DNA from: an uncultured Clostridia bacterium
GTDB taxonomy: Bacteria; Bacillota; Clostridia; UBA1381
Length of the DNA stretch: 34,498 nucleotides
NCBI GenBank assembly: GCA_947626045.1
Contig: CANQQS010000010.1
Location: 1 to 34,498, forward strand
Direction of reading: 5' to 3'
Numbering within the stretch: the first letter of the stretch is position 1; each line of letters starts with the position of its first letter. The notes beneath the pieces are model-generated. The model ran no database searches, had not been told where the DNA came from, and was given only the letters and a program-made list of their open reading frames with translations. Positions 29,671 through 34,498 of the stretch are shown here, in pieces. The position numbers were made by a program, and so were the translations under genes.

Positions 29671-30522
29671 TTATGCAAACCTTTCGGCAAGGGTGATGCC
29701 TATGATTATCGCGGCGGCACCGGCGTACTGTGCAGCGCTCATGCTTTCACCGAGGAACGCCGCGCCCATAATAAGCGTCGTTATCGGCTCGAACGCCGAC
29801 ACTATCCCCGCGGTAGACGCGCCCTCGCGGCGCACGCCAATCTGGAACAGCGGCAGCGCGAACGCCGTCACGAGCAGTGAGATAAACGCCGAAAACGCCC
29901 AGCCGGTGACGTTCATGCCGGAAAACGATATTGTGTGCGTCGCCGCGCCGAACACGAGCGTGCCCGCGCTCATCATTATCATAAGGTAGAAAGTGAGTTT
30001 AATGTAGTCCATTCCGTCTATGCCGGAATAGTCCATGTACACGACGTAGAAGCTGTAAAACACGCCCGACAGAAGTGCGAGCGTCACGCCCGTTTTGTCC
30101 GCGCCGCCGAACGATGCGAACATCGCGATCCCAGCCGTCACGAGCGCGGCGGCAATAAGCTGGACGCGTTTTATATGCTCGTGGTACACAAACGCCGACG
30201 CGGATATTATTATAAGAGGATAGATAAAGTGGAGCGTTGTCGCGAGACCTGTAGAAATGTAGTCGTACGCCGTGTAAAGCGCAAGGTTCGTGAGCGTGCC
30301 GCCGATAAGTCCGAGAGCAGTTATGCGGTAAAAATCCTTCACGCTTATGCGGAACGACTGACCGCGTATCTTCATTATTATATACAGAAGCGGCAGCGTC
30401 AGAAATGTACGCAGAAATGTCAGCGTCATAACATTTGTACCGCCGCCGTACGCGATTTTTGCGAGCAGCGGCGCAACGCCGTATATGAACGCCGACAGTA
30501 TAAGGCATATTTTTCCTTTCAT
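29671..30522 (-). CDS. EamA/DMT-superfamily transporter (283 aa)
   Basis: Ten predicted membrane helices in two EamA repeats (start GKICLILSAFIYGVAPLLAKIAYGG; second half begins GVTLALLSGVFYSFYVVYMDYSG; conserved SAFEPITTLIMGAAFLGESMSAAQYAGAAAIIIGI near the end). Such proteins export metabolites or amino acids; the substrate is not predictable. ATG 30522 is chosen because the GTG three codons earlier is part of the GAGGTGAG ribosome site. It is a single gene between the terminator at 30571 and the small-peptide cassettes. Confidence 0.88.
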   Translation of the reverse strand: MKGKICLILSAFIYGVAPLLAKIAYGGGTNVMTLTFLRTFLTLPLLYIIMKIRGQSFRISVKDFYRITALGLIGGTLTNLALYTAYDYISTGLATTLHFIYPLIIISASAFVYHEHIKRVQLIAAALVTAGIAMFASFGGADKTGVTLALLSGVFYSFYVVYMDYSGIDGMDYIKLTFYLMIMMSAGTLVFGAATHTISFSGMNVTGWAFSAFISLLVTAFALPLFQIGVRREGASTAGIVSAFEPITTLIMGAAFLGESMSAAQYAGAAAIIIGITLAERFA

Positions 30523-30570
30523 CGCTCTCACCTCTATGATTTATTTTGTCACGTTCGGTGATTTGTATGC

Positions 30571-30594
30571 AAAATAAAAAGGCTCATGTGAGCC
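30571..30594 (-). terminator. Terminator upstream of the DMT transporter
   Basis: Minus strand GGCTC-ACAT-GAGCC followed by TTTTTATTTT. It probably ends the asnA-asnS-TPR transcript after the repeat region. Confidence 0.75.
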
Positions 30595-30629
30595 GAATAT
30601 TTAATCTTAGTATTAACGCATTAAACCCC

Positions 30630-30838
30630 TCCGTCGGCTTTATAAGCTATTGCTGCGCAATAGCTACACAGCCGACACCTCCCCTAGTAGGGGAGGCTTG
30701 CGATGAGGCTCCCCTGACAGGGGAGCTGTCACACGCAGTGTGACTGAGGGGTTTTTGCGGGCGACCGCAAGGGTCGCCCCTACGGTGCACATTTTCAAAA
30801 TTACGGATGTAGGGGACGGCGCCTCGACGTCCCGCATT
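30630..30838. repeat. Second cluster of dispersed palindromic repeats
   Basis: Contains a nested hairpin AGCTATTGC-TGC-GCAATAGCT (30645-30665) within TCGGCT...AGCCGA, the palindrome CCTCCCCTAGTAGGGGAGG (30678-30696), the module GAGCTGTC (30723-30730) to GACTGAGGGGTTT, and the same 26-mer as at 21813-21838 (30758-30783). No gene is visible in the 30523-30841 gap. Confidence 0.85.
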
Positions 30839-30841
30839 ATT

Positions 30842-31651
30842 TTATTTCTTACTCTCTATTTCCCTTTTTAATTCCTCTATTTGTTCCTCGCTTACCGTCG
30901 TCATTGCGGAGCGTTTACATTCGGGTAGTTTTTCAAGTATTTCCTCGGCGCGGTCGTACTTGCCGAGCGCGACGGCTATCTGTGCGCCGTGGTAGCAGCC
31001 CTCGACAAAGCTGTCACTCTTTTCAAACAGCTCGTTTGATATTCTTTCCGCGTCCTCGTACCGCTTCAGGCGGTAGTAGCACATTGCGAGGTTATCGAGT
31101 ATATCGCGGTTGTCCTTGTTGTACTCGTACGCCGCCTCGCAGATTTTAAGCGTTTCGTTCAGGTCGTCGCCGCGCAGCAGCTTGAAAAAGCCGAGCATAC
31201 CGTAAACGTTCGAGTTTATATAACCGTCGTCGAACAGCGCCTGTACCTCCTCTATCGCTTCGTCAAGCCTGCCCTGGCGGTAGTAAACCATACACCGCTG
31301 CTGCTTTGCCATATTTCTCTTCTTAGGGTCAAGGCTCTTTACGCGTATTATCGGGTCAAGCACCTTTTCCGCTTCGTCTTCACGACCCGTGCGCATAAGC
31401 ACATAGGCGTAAGACGCTTTTATATTCACCGTAGATCTGCCCGTGTCGTACGACTTCTTGTACCACCGGTACGCCGCTTCGTCGTCGCCGGCGTAGTACG
31501 CCTGATTACCCTTCGCCGCGTAGTAGCGCGGTATATAGTAGTAAATTCCCGCGCCGATTATAACGGCGACAAGCGCGACGCCTGCCCACACGTTTATATT
31601 AAACGCGAAGAATACAGCCGCGCAGGCGGCAAGAATGTAAAGTAACGTCAT
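30842..31651 (-). CDS. TPR-repeat membrane protein (269 aa)
   Basis: Two N-terminal hydrophobic segments (MTLLYILAACAAVFFAFNINVWAGVALVAVIIGAGIYYYIPRYY, with a short turn) anchor a cytoplasmic or external array of about five to six tetratricopeptide helices (for example GNQAYYAGDDEAAYRWYKKSY, VYYRQGRLDEAIEEVQALF, LAMCYYRLKRYEDAERISNELF). TPRs mediate protein contacts; the partner is unknown. The gene follows asnS by 21 bp and is probably on the same transcript. No enzymatic motif is seen. Confidence 0.8.
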   Translation of the reverse strand: MTLLYILAACAAVFFAFNINVWAGVALVAVIIGAGIYYYIPRYYAAKGNQAYYAGDDEAAYRWYKKSYDTGRSTVNIKASYAYVLMRTGREDEAEKVLDPIIRVKSLDPKKRNMAKQQRCMVYYRQGRLDEAIEEVQALFDDGYINSNVYGMLGFFKLLRGDDLNETLKICEAAYEYNKDNRDILDNLAMCYYRLKRYEDAERISNELFEKSDSFVEGCYHGAQIAVALGKYDRAEEILEKLPECKRSAMTTVSEEQIEELKREIESKK

Positions 31652-31672
31652 GGCAATAACCTCTCAATCCGT

Positions 31673-33070
31673 TTAAAATTCAGCCGTGCCGACCGTTCTC
31701 GGGAACGGCAGTACGTCGCGTATATTCTGCATGCCCGTGATGTACATTACGGCTCTCTCGAAGCCGAGACCGAAGCCCGCGTGCTTGTTCGTACCATAGC
31801 GGCGCAGGTCGGTGTAAAATTTGTAATCCTTTTCCTTAAGTCCGAGCTCGTTCATGCGGCGCAGCAACGTGTCGAGGTTTTCCTCTCTTTGGCTGCCGCC
31901 TATGATCTCGCCGACGCCCGGCACAAGAAGATCCATTGCCGCGACCGTTTTATTGTCGTCGTTCAGCTTCATGTAGAACGCCTTTATCTCCTTCGGATAA
32001 TCGGTCACGAACAGCGGACGCTTGAACACCTGCTCGGTCAAATATCTCTCGTGCTCCGTCTGCAAATCCGAACCCCACGAAACGGGGTAATCGAATTTCA
32101 CCTTGCCCGCGTCGCGGTCTTTTTCGAGGATTTCCACCGCCTCGGTGTACGTGACGTGCGCGAACTCGCTGTTTACGACATGGTTAAGACGCTCCAAAAG
32201 TCCCTTATCGACAAACTTGTTGAAAAACTCCATTTCTTCCGGCGCGTTTTCGAGGCAATAGTTTATGATATATTTGAGCATGTCCTCGGCAAGCTCCATG
32301 TCGTCCTTCAAATCCGCGAACGCGATTTCCGGCTCTATCATCCAAAATTCAGCCGCGTGGCGCGCCGTGTTTGAATTTTCGGCGCGGAACGTCGGTCCGA
32401 ATGTGTAAACGTTGCGGAACGCCATGCAGTATGTTTCAACGTTAAGCTGTCCGCTGACGGTAAGGTTCGTTTTCTTACCGAAAAAGTCGTTCGAGTAGTC
32501 CGTCTTGCCGTCCGTTTTGGGAACGTTGTCAAGATCCATTGTCGTAACCTGGAACATCTCGCCCGCGCCCTCCGCGTCGGACGCCGTTATAATCGGGGTG
32601 TGGACGTACACAAAATTTCTCTCTTGAAAGAATTTGTGTATCGCGTACGCAATCATCGAGCGGACGCGGAACACAGCCGAAAATGTGTTCGTGCGCGGTC
32701 TTAAATGCGCTATCGTGCGCAGATACTCAAAACTGTGGCGTTTCGGCTGGAGCGGGTAGTCGGGCGTTGACTCGCCCTCGGTCACAACAGTTGCCGCTTT
32801 AAGCTCGAACGGCTGCTTCGCCTCGGGCGTGAGTACGAGCGTACCCGTCACGGTAATAGCCGCGCCGATGTTGAGCTTTGAAAGCTCGGCGTAATTCGGC
32901 AGCTCCGCTTCAAGCACGATTTGAAGGTTTTTGAAAAACGAGCCGTCGTTAAGCTCTATAAAGCCGAAATTCTTTGACATTCTGCTGTTTCTTATCCAGC
33001 CCGACACGGTTATTTCCTTACCGCCGTAATTTTCCGTCTCGCGGTACAATGCTTTTATGAGTGTGTTCAT
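31673..33070 (-). CDS. asnS: Asparaginyl-tRNA synthetase (465 aa)
   Basis: Class IIb synthetase charging tRNA-Asn. The N-terminal OB fold is [27 protein letters not shown]; motif 2 is [25 protein letters not shown]; motif 3 is [27 protein letters not shown] near the C-terminus. Length is normal. It starts 13 bp after asnA, so asparagine synthesis and its charging are co-expressed. AGAGGAAAC precedes the ATG. Confidence 0.96.
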   Translation of the reverse strand: MNTLIKALYRETENYGGKEITVSGWIRNSRMSKNFGFIELNDGSFFKNLQIVLEAELPNYAELSKLNIGAAITVTGTLVLTPEAKQPFELKAATVVTEGESTPDYPLQPKRHSFEYLRTIAHLRPRTNTFSAVFRVRSMIAYAIHKFFQERNFVYVHTPIITASDAEGAGEMFQVTTMDLDNVPKTDGKTDYSNDFFGKKTNLTVSGQLNVETYCMAFRNVYTFGPTFRAENSNTARHAAEFWMIEPEIAFADLKDDMELAEDMLKYIINYCLENAPEEMEFFNKFVDKGLLERLNHVVNSEFAHVTYTEAVEILEKDRDAGKVKFDYPVSWGSDLQTEHERYLTEQVFKRPLFVTDYPKEIKAFYMKLNDDNKTVAAMDLLVPGVGEIIGGSQREENLDTLLRRMNELGLKEKDYKFYTDLRRYGTNKHAGFGLGFERAVMYITGMQNIRDVLPFPRTVGTAEF

Positions 33071-33083
33071 ATTGTTTCCTCTC

Positions 33084-34091
33084 TTACATTAACTTTATGT
33101 TGCTCTCCGCGCACGCCCTGCACATTTCCTCGGGCCATACGGACGACTGTACCTCGCCTATGTGCGCCTTGCCGAGCATGAACATGCAGAGTCTTGACTG
33201 TCCGATACCGCCGCCTATCGTGTACGGCAGCTCCTTGTTCAAAAGCTTTTTGTGGAACTCAAGCTCCAGTCTTTCGGGACAGTTCGCGATTTCAATCTGC
33301 TTTTTGAGCGACTCCTCATCAACTCTTATACCCATGCTCGAAAGCTCGAACGCGCAGTCAAGCACCGGACTGTAGAGGATTATATCGCCGTTAAGCTCCC
33401 AGTCGTCGTAGTCGGGCGCTCTGCCGTCGTGCTTCTTGCCGGACTTTAGCTCCTTGCCTATCTGCATCAGGAATACCGCCTTCTTGTCGCGGAGCAGCTT
33501 GTTTTCTCTCTCCTTCGGCTCAAGGTCGGGGTACATGTCCTCAAGCTCCTGCGTCGTTATGAAAACTATGTCGTCGGGAAAGTTGTTCGCAAGCTCGGGG
33601 TACTTTTCGCACACCTTCTCCTGCGTGCGCTTCATCGCACCGTAAATGTTCTTGACGTACTTTTTAAGCGTATCGACCGTTCTCTGGTCGTGCGTTATAA
33701 CGGCTTCCCAGTCCCACTGGTCAACGTACATCGAGTGGAGATTGTCAACCTCCTCGTCGCGGCGAATCGCGTTCATATCGGTGTAAAGTCCCTCGCCGAC
33801 GTCGAAGCCGTAGCGTCCGAGCGTCATACGCTTCCACTTCGCGAGCGAATGTACTATTTCAAGCACCTTGCCGCCTATGCACGGCGCGTCAAAGTCAACG
33901 GGACGCTCCACACCGTTTAAGTTGTCGTTAAGACCCGTTTCGGGGCGCACAAACAGCGGCGCGGATATTCTCTGAAGATTTAACGCCTCCATTATTTCTT
34001 TCTGGAAGGTGTCCTTTATGAATTTTACGGCTCTCTCCGTCTCTCTGCCGCTGAGCTTCGGACTGTAATTTTCGGGAATTTGTAATGACAT
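33084..34091 (-). CDS. asnA: Aspartate--ammonia ligase AsnA (335 aa)
   Basis: Ammonia-dependent asparagine synthetase with a class II synthetase-like fold. The family motifs [33 protein letters not shown] and the C-terminal [28 protein letters not shown] are visible, with normal length. The ribosome site AAAGGAG is encoded by the last codons of the DUF896 gene, whose TGA is 3 bases before this ATG. Confidence 0.96.
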   Translation of the reverse strand: MSLQIPENYSPKLSGRETERAVKFIKDTFQKEIMEALNLQRISAPLFVRPETGLNDNLNGVERPVDFDAPCIGGKVLEIVHSLAKWKRMTLGRYGFDVGEGLYTDMNAIRRDEEVDNLHSMYVDQWDWEAVITHDQRTVDTLKKYVKNIYGAMKRTQEKVCEKYPELANNFPDDIVFITTQELEDMYPDLEPKERENKLLRDKKAVFLMQIGKELKSGKKHDGRAPDYDDWELNGDIILYSPVLDCAFELSSMGIRVDEESLKKQIEIANCPERLELEFHKKLLNKELPYTIGGGIGQSRLCMFMLGKAHIGEVQSSVWPEEMCRACAESNIKLM

Positions 34092-34094
34092 GGT

Positions 34095-34271
34095 TCATTC
34101 TCCTTTATTTTTTATTTCGATGCTGTCAAGCGTGCTTTTAAGATTTGCGCGCACGGCAGCAAGATATTCTTTCCTTAACGCGTCTCTCTCAACGATTTCA
34201 TCGTCGGTGAGACCTTCCTCCCTCGCCTTTTTCGCGAGGGCGTTTATCCTGTCTATTTTAGCTTTTTCCAT
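34095..34271 (-). CDS. DUF896 (YnzC-like) small protein (58 aa)
   Basis: Starts MEKAKIDRINALAKKAREEG and continues LTDDEIVERDALRKEYLAAVRANLKSTLDS, which is the short two-helix DUF896 pattern of Bacillota (YnzC in Bacillus subtilis, SOS-linked in that species). AGGAGATG precedes the ATG. It is first in the operon with asnA and asnS, sharing its 3' end with the asnA ribosome site. Exact function unknown. Confidence 0.88.
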   Translation of the reverse strand: MEKAKIDRINALAKKAREEGLTDDEIVERDALRKEYLAAVRANLKSTLDSIEIKNKGE

Positions 34272-34302
34272 ATTTTAGCATCTCCTGTGCATAGATAAGA
34301 GT

Positions 34303-34331
34303 ATTATACATCAACTCGGATGAATTTTCAA
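34303..34331 (-). promoter_or_regulatory. Promoter of the DUF896-asnA-asnS-TPR operon
   Basis: Minus strand TTGAAA (34331-34326), 17 bases, TATAAT (34308-34303), about 32 bases before the DUF896 ATG. Confidence 0.85.
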
Positions 34332-34409
34332 GTAAAATGTGCGGACAATCTGCGTTTTTCGGAAAATTGCATAGTATATACTACAAAACCTTGAAAGGAG
34401 GACCTTGAA

Positions 34410-34498
34410 ATGAATTGCAACAATCATTGCGGATTTGATTTTGATATGATTTTGTGGGTTCTTATCATCATCATTATCGTAAGCTTTACATGCGGCTG
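34410..34498 (+). CDS. Start of a small Cys-containing membrane peptide
   Basis: ATG 34410 follows AAGGAGG by 8 bases. The visible 29 codons read MNCNNHCGFDF, then a hydrophobic stretch (DMILWVLIIIIIVSF) and TCG at the window end. It resembles the cysteine-rich short membrane proteins of Clostridia that carry Asn/Cys motifs around one membrane segment, sometimes annotated chorion-class high-cysteine proteins. A perfect palindrome TAGTATATACTA (34372-34383) lies upstream. The 3' end is cut off, so length and final Cys content are unknown. Confidence 0.55.
   Translation, partial: MNCNNHCGFDFDMILWVLIIIIIVSFTCG

Larger units (their letters stand above)
29008..29679. repeat. Tandem duplication of a 336-bp small-peptide cassette
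   Basis: Every element of copy 1 recurs in copy 2 at exactly +336 bases: plus promoter, 5' hairpin, opposing-RNA terminator, peptide ORF, ribosome site and minus promoter. Differences are substitutions, concentrated in the region between the 5' hairpin and the terminator (29070-29112 against 29406-29448) and in the outer flanks. Confidence 0.92.

Overview
The window is chromosomal DNA from an endospore-forming, probably anaerobic Bacillota, most likely class Clostridia. The evidence is a complete spoIIA operon (spoIIAA, spoIIAB, sigF), a murA-ftsQ-ftsZ division block with no ftsA between ftsQ and ftsZ, a PerR regulator directly upstream of a rubrerythrin-containing protein, strong AGGAGG ribosome binding sites and TTGACA-N17-TATAAT promoters. 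A very large secreted esterase of the rhamnogalacturonan type, a 2-keto-3-deoxygluconate-type sugar kinase and a family 2 glycosidase suggest a plant-polysaccharide user such as a gut organism; this lifestyle is an inference.

Layout. 1-167: start of a gene leaving on the left (minus). 306-2904: perR and a four-module rubredoxin / FMN-glutamate-synthase-like / rubredoxin / rubrerythrin fusion, closed by a terminator. 2929-9187: a tight minus-strand operon (AlkZ-related, YczE-like membrane protein, decarboxylase-like/cupin protein, GH2 glycosidase, LarE, methyltransferase). 9293-9457: tRNA-Leu(UAG) with promoter and terminator. 9483-9763: a small-peptide locus with convergent RNAs. 9788-11092: GltD-like oxidoreductase. 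11142-14596: a small orphan gene converging on the operon ABC-F, dtd, GNAT, 70-aa protein, whose last genes overlap by ATGA. 14633-16116: spoIIAA-spoIIAB-sigF (minus). 16262-18030: sugar kinase and an AT-rich lipoprotein gene. 18244-21747: murA, ftsQ, ftsZ. 21749-22027: palindromic repeats. 22033-26676: 1497-aa secreted esterase. 26678-27875: CaCA antiporter under a yybP-ykoY (Mn2+) riboswitch. 27943-29006: secreted lytic transglycosylase-like protein. 29008-29646: two tandem 336-bp cassettes, each encoding the same 20-aa membrane peptide. 29671-30522: DMT transporter. 30571-30840: more palindromic repeats. 30842-34331: DUF896, asnA, asnS, TPR membrane protein operon (minus). 34410-end: start of a small Cys-containing membrane peptide.

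The most unusual content is the set of three tiny hydrophobic-peptide loci (one at 9.5 kb, two in tandem at 29 kb). Each has two strong convergent promoters, a 20- or 24-codon ORF with a good ribosome binding site, an antisense terminator hairpin abutting the stop codon, and inverted repeats at the two ends, so that the sense and antisense RNAs begin with nearly the same sequence. The two tandem copies keep the peptide exactly (one synonymous change) while a hairpin in the opposing RNA has changed in both arms together. This looks like a type I toxin-antitoxin-like or related small-RNA system that does not match the Fst sequence pattern. The second notable item is the redox fusion behind perR, which still carries good internal ribosome binding sites and start codons at its two domain joints.
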